NCBI RefSeq assembly: GCF_031624495.1
Contig: NZ_JAMQOP010000001.1
Location: 1,837,993-1,901,992, forward strand
Reading direction: 5' to 3'
From: Halogeometricum sp. S1BR25-6
Lineage (GTDB): Archaea; Halobacteriota; Halobacteria; Halobacteriales; Haloferacaceae
Length of the DNA stretch: 64,000 nt
A program made the translations under genes and the position numbers. How positions within the stretch are numbered: position 1 is the first letter of the stretch; every line of letters starts with the position of its first letter. This document shows, piece after piece, positions 46,398 to 53,977 of this stretch. The notes under the pieces are model-generated. The model did no database searches, was not told where the DNA came from, and saw only the letters and a program-made list of their open reading frames with translations.

Positions 46398-47843
46398 TCA
46401 GTCGTCGGCGGCGCCCGGTCGACCGTCCTCGTGAACTTCCCGGAGGAACGCGGGGAGTTCCGGCACTCGGGAGGTGTCGTGCGTCCCGACGGGCGGTCGG
46501 TTGACCTCCGCCGCCTCGGAGGCGTCGAGGTCCGTCTCGTCGGCGATGCGGGCCATCTCGCCGTCCTCTCTGGCGTCCTGGTCGATGCGCATCGAACAGA
46601 ACTCCGCGCCGCACATCGAGCAGAAGCGAGCCTCCTTGTAGTTGTCCCCCGGGAGCGTCTGGTCGTGGAACTCGCGGGCGCGTTCGGGGTCCACGGAGAG
46701 GTCGAACTGCCGGCGCCAGTCGAACGCGTAGCGCGCCTCCGAGAGCGCGTCGTCCCAGTCGCGCGCGCCTGGCAGGCCCGCGGCCACGTCGCCCGCGTGC
46801 GCCGCGATGCGGTAGGCGGCGAGGCCGTCGCGCACGTCCTCGGCGTCCGGGAGGCCGAGGTGTTCTTTCGGCGTCACGTAACAGAGCATCGCCGCGCCCG
46901 CGCGCGCCGCCTCCGTCGCGCCGATGGCGCTGGTGATGTGGTCGTACCCCGGCGCGACGTCCGTGACGAGGGGACCGAGAAGGTAGAACGGCGCCCCGTC
47001 ACACACCTCGCGTTCGCGTTCGACCTGTTCGGCGACCATGTCGAGCGGAACGTGCCCCGGTCCCTCGACCATCGCCTGCGCGCCGTGCTCCCGGGCGACG
47101 GCGACGAGTTCGCCGAGCGTCTCCAACTCGGCGTACTGCGCGTCGTCGCCCGCGTCCGCGAGACACCCCGGGCGGAGGCCGTCGCCGAGGCTGAACGTCA
47201 CGTCGTGCTCGGCGAACACCTCGCACAGTTCCTCGAAATGGGTGTAGAGGGGGTTCTGCGTCGCCGTCTCCTCCATCCACTTCGCGAGAATGGACCCGCC
47301 GCGCGAGACGATGCCCGTCTTGCGGCCGTCCGTCAGCGGGAGGTGCTCCATCAGCACGCCCGCGTGGATGGTCATGTAGTCGACGCCCTGTTCGGCCTGC
47401 TTCTCGACGACGTCGAAGAGCAGTTCGAAGGTGATGTCTCCGACGGATTCGGCCCGCCTGACCGCTTCGTATATCGGCACCGTGCCGACGGGGACCGGCG
47501 AGTATCGGACGTTCGCCTCGCGGACCTCGTCCAGATTCGACCCCGTCGAGAGGTCCATCACCGTGTCGGCGCCGTGGTGAATCGCCGTGTGGAGTTTCCG
47601 CAGTTCCTCCTCGCGGGAACTCGTCTCCTCGCTGTTGCCGATGTTGGCGTTCACCTTCGTCGCGAACGCCTCGCCGATTATCATCGGGTCGAGCGACTCG
47701 TGTTCGCGGTTCGTCGGAATCACCGCGTGACCCGCGGCGACTTCCTCGCGGACGAACGCCGGGTCGACGTTCTCTCGGTCCGCGACGCGCCGCATCGCCG
47801 CCGTCGTCTCGCCGTCCCGCGCGTGTTGGAGCTGTGTCGGCAT
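46398..47843 (-). CDS. thiC: Phosphomethylpyrimidine synthase
   Basis: Radical SAM enzyme that turns aminoimidazole ribotide into the hydroxymethylpyrimidine part of thiamine. The C-terminal iron-sulfur motif CSMCGAEFC is present (Cys408, Cys411, Cys416), and conserved blocks [19 protein letters not shown] and EGPGHVPLD are all visible. Length 481 is a little short but complete. It seems to be a single-gene unit with an inverted repeat over its promoter, so thiamine-responsive control is likely. Confidence 0.96.
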   Translation of the reverse strand: MPTQLQHARDGETTAAMRRVADRENVDPAFVREEVAAGHAVIPTNREHESLDPMIIGEAFATKVNANIGNSEETSSREEELRKLHTAIHHGADTVMDLSTGSNLDEVREANVRYSPVPVGTVPIYEAVRRAESVGDITFELLFDVVEKQAEQGVDYMTIHAGVLMEHLPLTDGRKTGIVSRGGSILAKWMEETATQNPLYTHFEELCEVFAEHDVTFSLGDGLRPGCLADAGDDAQYAELETLGELVAVAREHGAQAMVEGPGHVPLDMVAEQVEREREVCDGAPFYLLGPLVTDVAPGYDHITSAIGATEAARAGAAMLCYVTPKEHLGLPDAEDVRDGLAAYRIAAHAGDVAAGLPGARDWDDALSEARYAFDWRRQFDLSVDPERAREFHDQTLPGDNYKEARFCSMCGAEFCSMRIDQDAREDGEMARIADETDLDASEAAEVNRPPVGTHDTSRVPELPAFLREVHEDGRPGAADD

Positions 47844-47860
47844 CGACTACCTAGTAATAC

Positions 47861-47881
47861 CACCAGATGATAAATCTGGTG
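47861..47881. promoter_or_regulatory. Perfect inverted repeat over the thiC promoter
   Basis: CACCAGAT GATAA ATCTGGTG: two 8-base arms around a 5-base spacer. On the minus strand the TTTATC of the TATA region lies within it, 18 bases before the thiC ATG. A repressor bound here would block transcription. A thiamine regulator such as ThiR is a reasonable candidate but unproven. Confidence 0.5.
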
Positions 47882-47915
47882 CGAGCGGAGAGCCGAAAGC
47901 GGCGTCCGACTCGCA

Positions 47916-48138
47916 TTACCGCTCGCGAACCCGCATCAGCGCCTTCGGGTTCGCCCACGAGACGACCGTTCGCGGGTCGTCGCCGTGGCCGCCCGCCGCA
48001 TCCTCGCCGTCCGTGAACTCGACCTCGAACAGGTCGTGCGCGCCGTCGGGCGCCTCCCGGAAGCGACGGTGCAGTTCGGCGACGTCCGCCGCGACGACGC
48101 GCCGTCTCGCGCTTACTCTCGTCTCGGCCGTCGCTCAT
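47916..48138 (-). pseudogene. Small haloarchaeal gene with apparent frameshift
   Basis: An ATG at 48138 begins MSDGRDESKRET, but the recognisably protein-like part (VAADVAELHRRFREAPDG, then DPRTVVSWANPKALMRV, to the TAA at 47916) is in the next frame. ATG to stop is 223 bases, one over a multiple of three. In the second frame there is a stop before any ATG, GTG or TTG. A one-base indel near 48094-48105 or an unusual start would explain it. Sequencing error is possible. The tail resembles a small haloarchaeal family I have seen but cannot name. Confidence 0.45.
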
Positions 48139-48284
48139 GCGCGTCGGTTCGGAACGCGAGGGCAAGGAGCGTCCCCCGGCGGCCGGGGGACCCGCGGACG
48201 CCCGGCGAGGAACGCCCCGCGAGCGCCAACCACCGCAGGACCGCCGCAAGCCTCATTCGAGTCGCCGGGCGAGTTCCGAAGGCA

Positions 48285-48944
48285 ATGACCGACGCCGTAT
48301 TGGTCCTCAGACACGGAGAGCGGCGGGACAGCGTCGAGGAGAACTGGCGGGAGACGGCCGAGCGCATTCACGACCCGGGGCTGACCGACCGCGGGCGCAG
48401 ACAGGCGGACCGCGCCGCCGAGCGACTCCGGGAGACGGGCGTCGAGGAGATATACGCCTCGCCGTTCCTCCGCGCGATCCAGACCGCCTCGCCAGTCGCG
48501 GACGCCCTCGACCTTCCGGTCCGCGTCGAACCCGGTCTCGGCGAGCACCTCAACCCGGCGTGGTTCGACGCGCACCCGGAGGTACTCGGCCGCGAGGAGC
48601 GAGTCGAGCGGTTCCCCCGGACCGACGTTGAGCACCGACCGCTCCTCGAACCCACGTTCCCCGAGGACGCCGCCGACGCGGAGCGACGAATCGGCGAGAC
48701 GGCGCGACGAATCGTCGACAGCACGTCGGCGCGGCGGGTGCTGTTCGTCGGTCACGGCGCCACCGTCGGCGGCGTCGCGCACGGCCTCGTCGGGTCGGCC
48801 GAGGCGGTGGACGCGCCGCTGTGCGGCCTGACGGAACTCGTCCGCGACGGGGGAGGAGAAGGGGGCGAGAACGGAAACAGAAACGGAGACGAGTGGCGGG
48901 TCGAGTGGTCCGGCGACGTGGCGCACCTCGACGACGGGGCGTGA
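48285..48944 (+). CDS. Histidine phosphatase family protein
   Basis: Phosphoglycerate-mutase-like fold. The catalytic motif is LRHGER (His10 in VLVLRHGERRD), with SPFLRAIQTA and a second catalytic-type motif FVGHGATV. Length 219 is normal. Members dephosphorylate sugar phosphates, nucleotides or proteins; substrate unknown. The start is the ATG before TDAVLVL. Convergent with queC, 15 bases apart. Confidence 0.85.
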   Translation: MTDAVLVLRHGERRDSVEENWRETAERIHDPGLTDRGRRQADRAAERLRETGVEEIYASPFLRAIQTASPVADALDLPVRVEPGLGEHLNPAWFDAHPEVLGREERVERFPRTDVEHRPLLEPTFPEDAADAERRIGETARRIVDSTSARRVLFVGHGATVGGVAHGLVGSAEAVDAPLCGLTELVRDGGGEGGENGNRNGDEWRVEWSGDVAHLDDGA

Positions 48945-48959
48945 GGCGGTCGCCGGTTC

Positions 48960-49688
48960 TTACTCCGCGTGCTCCGGTCGCTCGGCGTACTCGATGGGGT
49001 CGCGCGCGCCGACGTTCCGGAACGCCTGCAGTCGGTAGGCGCAGGAGTCGCAGGTGCCGCAGGCCGGTTCCTCGTCGCGGTAGCACGACCACGTGTGCTC
49101 GAACGGGACGCCGAGTTCGCGGCCGCGACGGGCGATGTCCGTCTTCGAGTCGGTGACGAACGGCACTTCTATCGCTATCTCCGTCTCGGGTTTCGTCCCG
49201 ACGTCGACCATCGCCTCGAACGCCTCGAAGAACTCGGGTCGGCAGTCGGGGTATCCCGCGTAATCCTCCGAGTGCGCGCCGACGAAGACGGCCGAGCAAC
49301 CGTTCGCCTCGGCGTAGGAGACGGCCATCGAGAGGAGGTTCGCGTTGCGGAACGGGACGTAGGAGGTCGGTATCTCCTCGCTGTCCGGGTCGGCGTCCTC
49401 GACGGCCATGTCGTCGTCGGTGAGGCTCGACGCGCCGATGTCTGAGAGGTGGTCCGTCTCGACGTGCAGGAAGTCCGCGGCGCCCAGGTCGTCGGCGAGT
49501 CGCTTCGCGCAGTCGTACTCCTTGGACTCGGTCTCTTGCCCGTAGGAGGTGTGCAGGCAGTGGAGGTCGTAGCCTCTCGATGCGGCCTCGTAGGTGGTCG
49601 TCGCGCTGTCCATGCCGCCGGAGAGGAGGACGACGGCGGCCGGTCGGTTTTCGTCGGCGGTATCGGTGGTATGGGTCGTATCAGTCAT
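48960..49688 (-). CDS. queC: 7-cyano-7-deazaguanine synthase
   Basis: Makes preQ0 from 7-carboxy-7-deazaguanine with ATP and ammonia. The PP-loop is LSGGMDSATT near residue 25, and the zinc site is the C-terminal run CYRDEEPACGTCDSC. Length 242 is typical. It is the last gene of queD-queE-queC. In archaea preQ0 goes to archaeosine in tRNA. Start at ATG MTDTTHTTD; upstream in-frame sequence overlaps queE. Confidence 0.94.
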   Translation of the reverse strand: MTDTTHTTDTADENRPAAVVLLSGGMDSATTTYEAASRGYDLHCLHTSYGQETESKEYDCAKRLADDLGAADFLHVETDHLSDIGASSLTDDDMAVEDADPDSEEIPTSYVPFRNANLLSMAVSYAEANGCSAVFVGAHSEDYAGYPDCRPEFFEAFEAMVDVGTKPETEIAIEVPFVTDSKTDIARRGRELGVPFEHTWSCYRDEEPACGTCDSCAYRLQAFRNVGARDPIEYAERPEHAE

Positions 49689-49726
49689 CGTCGTAGTGTG
49701 TCGGAGTCGGGTTCTCGGAATCGGAA

Positions 49727-50497
49727 TCAGGTCTCGGGCGCGTCGTTCCACAGGTCGACGTGGAGACGCGGCGTGTAGCGGTAGCCGCGTTCGAGGGCGA
49801 GGTCCGCGACGACGGTCCGCGTCGTCGCCAGTTCCTCGCGGGTCTGCCCCTCGGGCATGAGGAGCACGTCGGTATCGAGAATGTCGGCGTCGGCGACGCC
49901 GCGCAGGTCGTCGAGCAGCCCCTCGATTTCGGGCAGGTCCTCGGGACCGGTGACGACGAACTTCAACTGGAAGTCGTGTCGCTCGACCAGCGTCGAGAGC
50001 GGGTCGAGGTCGATGCGGCGCTCCTCGTGACGCGCCTCCCACTCGCCCACGTCGACGCCCTCGGGCGCGTTGGCGGGCGTCGGCGTCGACGTTGAGAGTT
50101 TGGGGCTTATCGAGGCGAGGTCCATCGGCGCGTCGGGGACGACGGTGCCGTTCGTCTCGACGGTGACGTGGTGGTCGTCGGCGAGTTCGCGGAGCAGCGT
50201 CGCGCTCTCGTCGTGAATCAGCGGTTCGCCGCCGGTGAGGACGACGTGGTCGGGGTCGCGGGCCCGGACGTCGGCGACGAGTTCGTCGACGCCCATCCAC
50301 GCGTGCGTCGGTTCCCAGGAAGTGTGATAGGAGTCGCAGAACCAACACCGGAGGTTACAGCCGCTGGTGCGGACGAACGTGCTCGGCACGCCCGCGAGTT
50401 TTCCCTCCCCCTGCAGGGAGGCGAACAGTTCGTTCACCGGAAGGGCGGGACCGTCCGGGGCGCTCTTCGGTCTCTCTACCTCGGAGGAGACGGGCAT
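49727..50497 (-). CDS. queE: 7-carboxy-7-deazaguanine synthase
   Basis: Radical SAM enzyme. The cluster motif is CNLRCWFC (Cys47, Cys51, Cys54), with FASLQGEG and TGGEPLIH before and after. A Ser/Thr/Pro-rich loop (SPKLSTSTPTPANAPEG) is present. The start codon overlaps the queD stop as TAATG (one base), so translation is coupled. Length 256. Confidence 0.94.
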   Translation of the reverse strand: MPVSSEVERPKSAPDGPALPVNELFASLQGEGKLAGVPSTFVRTSGCNLRCWFCDSYHTSWEPTHAWMGVDELVADVRARDPDHVVLTGGEPLIHDESATLLRELADDHHVTVETNGTVVPDAPMDLASISPKLSTSTPTPANAPEGVDVGEWEARHEERRIDLDPLSTLVERHDFQLKFVVTGPEDLPEIEGLLDDLRGVADADILDTDVLLMPEGQTREELATTRTVVADLALERGYRYTPRLHVDLWNDAPET

Positions 50498-50982
50498 TAT
50501 CGGTGGCTCGCACAGAGTTCGCCCGTCTCGGCCACCTCGACGGCCACGTCGGAGACGGTGTCCGGGAGGCGAGCCAGGAGTTCCTCTTCGAGGAGGACGG
50601 CCATCACCTCGGCCGTCGGCGGCGCGTCGAGGACGACCAGCGAGTCGCCGTCGCCGCTGGCCTCGAACGCCTCGACGAGAGGGTCGCCGGACTCCACGAG
50701 GAAGCGGTGGTCCCACTCGTCTATTACGTCCGTCACCGTACCCTTGTCGACGACCCACCCCTCCTCGGTGAGTTCGCCGGTCACCTCGACGGCTATCTCG
50801 TAGTTGTGGCCGTGCGGACGGCTACACTTCCCGTCGTGGTGCATGAGTCGGTGCCCGGCGCTGATGCGAATCGGTCGGTCGGCCCCGATGCGGAGGACGC
50901 GCTCGCCCGCCCGGGTCGCGAGCGAGGAGCGGCCGGCGGAGTCGCTACGACTCCGTTCGGACCCCAGTATGTTCTCAGGCAT
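50497..50982 (-). CDS. queD: 6-carboxytetrahydropterin synthase
   Basis: First of the queDEC enzymes, converting dihydroneopterin triphosphate to carboxytetrahydropterin. Zinc ligands His44, His57 and His59 and catalytic Cys53 (SAGHRLMHHDGKCSRPHGHNY) are present. A short variable N-terminal extension (about 27 residues) precedes the fold. A related gene family also includes 6-pyruvoyl-tetrahydropterin synthase, but the operon with queE and queC settles the role. Confidence 0.93.
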   Translation of the reverse strand: MPENILGSERSRSDSAGRSSLATRAGERVLRIGADRPIRISAGHRLMHHDGKCSRPHGHNYEIAVEVTGELTEEGWVVDKGTVTDVIDEWDHRFLVESGDPLVEAFEASGDGDSLVVLDAPPTAEVMAVLLEEELLARLPDTVSDVAVEVAETGELCASHR

Positions 50983-51081
50983 ACTCCAAGATTATCCGTG
51001 GCGGTGAAAAGTCCGCCGTTTCGGCGGCGTTCTCGGGGGTCGGTCCGGCGCAGTCCCCGGATTTCGCCTCGTCCGCCCGAC

Positions 51082-51474
51082 TCACTCCCGTAAGTCCGCG
51101 ACGGCCTCGCGCCACTCGTCGGGCACCCGAGTCGGCTCCGACGTCTCGGGGTCGAGAACGACCAGCACGGTGGAGGCGGTGGCGACCACCTCCTCCTCGA
51201 ACCGGAGTTCGTAGGACATCTCGAACGAGGAGTTGCCGATATCGGTCACGTCGAGGGCGACGGTCAGTTCGCCGAGGCCCTCGATGGGCCGGCGGTAGTC
51301 TATCTCGATGTTCGCGAGCACCGTGTTCACCTCCTCCATGTCGAACGCCTCCCGGAAGAACTCGATTCGGGCCTGCTCGCAGTAACTGGCGTAGACGGCG
51401 TTGTTCACGTGGCCGAGCGGGTCGAGGTCGCGGAAACGGACCTGCAGTTCACTCTCGTAGATGAAATCTGTCAC
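51082..51474 (-). CDS. 4HBT-type acyl-CoA thioesterase
   Basis: Hot-dog fold thioesterase. The catalytic Asp is in RFRDLDPLGHVNNAVYASY, followed by EQARIEFFRE. Length 130 is the usual size. Members hydrolyse acyl-CoA; the chain length is unknown. Convergent to nothing close, transcribed alone; leader not obvious. Confidence 0.88.
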   Translation of the reverse strand: MTDFIYESELQVRFRDLDPLGHVNNAVYASYCEQARIEFFREAFDMEEVNTVLANIEIDYRRPIEGLGELTVALDVTDIGNSSFEMSYELRFEEEVVATASTVLVVLDPETSEPTRVPDEWREAVADLRE

Positions 51475-51595
51475 GTGGGGGTGGTCGACCGCGAGGCGCT
51501 AAATTCCGCCGGTTCGAGAGAGTGGACGGTGGCGAGGATTCTCGGACACTCGGTCGCGGCGAGACGCCTTTGCTCTCCGCTTACGAACGAACCGT

Positions 51596-51910
51596 ATGGA
51601 GCGAGTCGCGTTCGACACGGTGGAACCGTCCGCCTACGAGACGAGCGCCGAACGACGGAGCCTGTCGGATCCGCTCGGGACGACCGACGTGGCGCTCAAC
51701 CGCTATCGAGTGGCACCCGGCGACCGACTCGCCGGCCTCCACGCGCACCCCGGTCAGGAGGAAGTGTTCGTCGTCCTCGCCGGCGAGGCGACGTTCGAGA
51801 CGCTGGATTGGCGCGTCGGCGAGCGACGTGCGGACGACGGCGGGGGCGGCCTCCGATGTCCCGACTGCGGAGAAGTCGTGACGGACCCGCCGCCGCGCGA
51901 GGAGTGGTGA
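51596..51910 (+). CDS. Shortened cupin with C-terminal zinc knuckle (104 aa)
   Basis: Cupin motif 1 is present (GLHAHPGQEEVFVVLAGEATFE, two His and a Glu), but motif 2 (Pro-Gly-x2-His-x3-Asn) is missing: after LDWRVGERRADDGGGG the chain goes directly to CPDCGE, a zinc knuckle that I recall closing longer haloarchaeal cupins. This looks like an in-frame internal loss. Whether it folds or binds metal with half a site is unclear. The promoter lies just upstream and the MaoC gene follows at 85 bases. Confidence 0.6.
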   Translation: MERVAFDTVEPSAYETSAERRSLSDPLGTTDVALNRYRVAPGDRLAGLHAHPGQEEVFVVLAGEATFETLDWRVGERRADDGGGGLRCPDCGEVVTDPPPREEW

Positions 51911-51995
51911 CCGAACCCCGAACGGGGAGAGGAGTCGTCCGAGGGCGGGGCGAGCGCACCCGAGCAGCGAAGTCGACGGCGGCCGACGCCCCGGT

Positions 51996-52412
51996 ATGCC
52001 GGTCGCAACCGTCGGCGACGCTGCCGAGGCGTCGCTCCGCGTCACCGAGTCGACTATCGACGAGTTCGCCGCCCTCTCGGGCGACGAGAACCCCATCCAC
52101 CTCGACGAGGCGTACGCCGCAGAGACGCTGTTTGGCGGCCGGGTAGCCCACGGGATGATAGCTGCGTCCGTCCTCAGCGCGGCGGTTGCGAGACTGCCCG
52201 GCGACATCGTCTATCGGTCGCAGGACCTCTCGTTCGAGCGACCGGTTCGGCCGGACGAGGAGGTGCGGGCGACGGCCGAGGTGGTCGCGGAACTGGACGG
52301 CGACAGACTCCGCGTGGAGACGACGGCGCGCGTCGACGGGGCGGCCGCGGTGACCGGCGAGGCGACGGTGCTGTCGCTTCCGCACGACGGCAGGGAGACA
52401 GACGAACGCTAG
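51996..52412 (+). CDS. MaoC-like (R)-hydratase
   Basis: Hot-dog MaoC fold. The hydratase motif FAALSGDENPIHLDEAYA supplies the catalytic Asp and His, followed by GGRVAHGMIAAS. Length 138 is typical. It would hydrate enoyl-CoA to (R)-3-hydroxyacyl-CoA for lipid breakdown or polyhydroxyalkanoate precursors. Same strand as the cupin gene but no proof of a shared transcript. Confidence 0.85.
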   Translation: MPVATVGDAAEASLRVTESTIDEFAALSGDENPIHLDEAYAAETLFGGRVAHGMIAASVLSAAVARLPGDIVYRSQDLSFERPVRPDEEVRATAEVVAELDGDRLRVETTARVDGAAAVTGEATVLSLPHDGRETDER

Positions 52413-52511
52413 TGAGTCTCTAGCGACGGCCGCGCCGAAAGGAGAGAGTCTGCCGAATGCTGGAGAGCGTCGTTCGGGCGGATTTCGCCGGACGGCGAAC
52501 GCTCGGCGCCG

Positions 52512-52793
52512 TCAGTCCGACGTGGGGGCGACCGGGTTCGAACCGCCGGCGGGCGCTTCGTGGTGCAGCGACTCGACCCGCCAGACGTTCGACCGGGCGC
52601 CGGCGCGCGAGAGCGATACCGGGACGGTCGTCCCTGACGGCAGCGCCGCCAACGTGTCGCGGAGGTCGGCGTCCGCGTAGTCGACGAGGTGACGTGTTTC
52701 GTTCGACCGCTCGACTTCGACGGTCATCGTGTGGTGGTCGTTCATGGTCTTTTTGACGACGACACGGGTCGGCGCGGCGGTTTCGACGCTCAT
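52512..52793 (-). CDS. Small haloarchaeal protein, paralogue of the 22401 gene (93 aa)
   Basis: Core KKTMNDHHTMTVEVERSNETRHLVDYADADLRDTLAALPSGTTVPV matches the gene at 22401 over about 60 residues, with SNVWRVESL in the second half. Start MSVETA chosen because TTAAATT lies about 28 bases upstream. No motif of known function. Confidence 0.6.
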   Translation of the reverse strand: MSVETAAPTRVVVKKTMNDHHTMTVEVERSNETRHLVDYADADLRDTLAALPSGTTVPVSLSRAGARSNVWRVESLHHEAPAGGSNPVAPTSD

Positions 52794-53110
52794 ACTTACG
52801 ACTTGTGACCGGAAGACCTTAAATTGAAATATGTTTAATATATCGTGGTATAGAGCCGACGCTCGGTACGAGAGGTGGCCGGAACCGGTTCGTTCGACGC
52901 GGACGAACGTTCGATCGTGGACAAACGACGATGCCGACGGTCGGCCGTTAGATATTATGACATACACGCTCCACTTGAACTTTAATATTCATTTCTGCAG
53001 GGGCGTAAAAGGCACATTCAGTGAATTTCTTCCGATTGTAGTATAGATATTTGTACGTTTGGCCACCAGCCCTTTCTGGATGTCTTTTGTCTCACGATAC
53101 GGGTCACACC
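52794..53110. other. AT-rich intergenic region with promoters
   Basis: No gene found. Minus-strand TATA-like AATTTAAGG at about 52818-52825 serves the 52793 gene. On the plus strand AT-rich elements at about 52831-52845 and 53039-53052 (TAGTATAGATATT) are candidates for the exported-protein gene at 53111. The A+T-rich run 52951-53055 is low in GC compared with neighbours. Confidence 0.4.
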
Positions 53111-53680
53111 ATGGTAGATGATATCAGAGAGACAGACAGACGAAGCGTACTCAAACTGCTCGCGGCGGCCGGCGTCATCGGCGGGGGCGGCGCCGCGGCG
53201 AGCGGGTCGGCGGCGGCGCAGAAAAGTCAGGGCGGCGGTTTCCAGAAACTGACGTTCGACGTGGAGAAGAGCGGCTCACTCGTCGAACAAACGGACGTCG
53301 TCGACAACGCGTTCACCGTCGGCGAGGACGCGACGTTCGACGGCCAGCTGATTCTCACCGACCTCGAGGTCAACGAGAACGACGAACTGGTCGCCAGCGG
53401 ACGACTCAAAGGGGAGCTCACGCAGAATCCGACGCAGACGATAAGCCAGACGTTCCAGACCGTACTCGGCACGCTGAGCGACGTACTCAGCGTTCTCAGC
53501 CCGGACGGGTCGGGCGAGTGCCCGGTACTCAACCTCGACGTCGGCGAGATATTCCTGGACCTGCTCGGCCTGCAGGTCGAGACGTCGACCATCGAGATAG
53601 ACATCGTCGCCGTCGCGGGCGAGGGGAACCTCCTCGGAAATCTCTTGTGTGCGGTCGCGGGACTGCTGGATCCGGCGTAG
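53111..53680 (+). CDS. Tat-exported protein of unknown function (189 aa)
   Basis: Twin-arginine signal DRRSVLKLLAAAGVIGGGG with an AAAQ cleavage-like end. The mature part has a beta-rich middle and a conserved C-terminal block: CPVLNLDVGEIFLDLLGLQVE, then LGNLLCAVAGLLDPA. I have seen a similar ending in uncharacterised bacterial and haloarchaeal secreted proteins. Two Cys (one in each part) might form a disulfide. No enzymatic motif. Start is the second in-frame ATG, MVDDIRETDRR, keeping the signal close to the end. Confidence 0.65.
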   Translation: MVDDIRETDRRSVLKLLAAAGVIGGGGAAASGSAAAQKSQGGGFQKLTFDVEKSGSLVEQTDVVDNAFTVGEDATFDGQLILTDLEVNENDELVASGRLKGELTQNPTQTISQTFQTVLGTLSDVLSVLSPDGSGECPVLNLDVGEIFLDLLGLQVETSTIEIDIVAVAGEGNLLGNLLCAVAGLLDPA

Positions 53681-53863
53681 TTCGGCTCACCACCCGTTTT
53701 TTTACCGAATTCGCCTCGCGCGCACCGCGACGACAGGAGAACCGTTCTCCCGCCGCCGGAGACAGGGCGAGCGGAGGTTCGTAACGAGGATGGAGAAGCC
53801 ACGGTGATTTGAACTCACTCGCTCACTGCGTTCGCTCGCGCGTAGTGGCGGCGACAGAACGAG

Positions 53864-53937
53864 TCCGCCCTCCCCGATTTGAACGGGGGGCAAGCCGATC
53901 TACAGTCGGCTGCTCTACCAGTCTGAGCTAAGGGCGG
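53864..53937 (-). tRNA. tRNA-Tyr(GTA)
   Basis: A 74-base cloverleaf on the minus strand: acceptor CCGCCCT / AGGGCGG with discriminator A, D arm GCTC..GAGC, anticodon stem GCCGA/TCGGC with loop CTGTAGA (anticodon GTA), and T arm CCCCG / CGGGG. No intron and no encoded CCA. Confidence 0.95.
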
Positions 53938-53977
53938 TCCATCTACTGGTAGCGCCGTCGCCGGACTTAAGAATTAC

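Noticed and set aside
46399..46614. Second ORF beside thiC on the minus strand
   Set aside because: Arg-rich frame shadow of thiC without motif.
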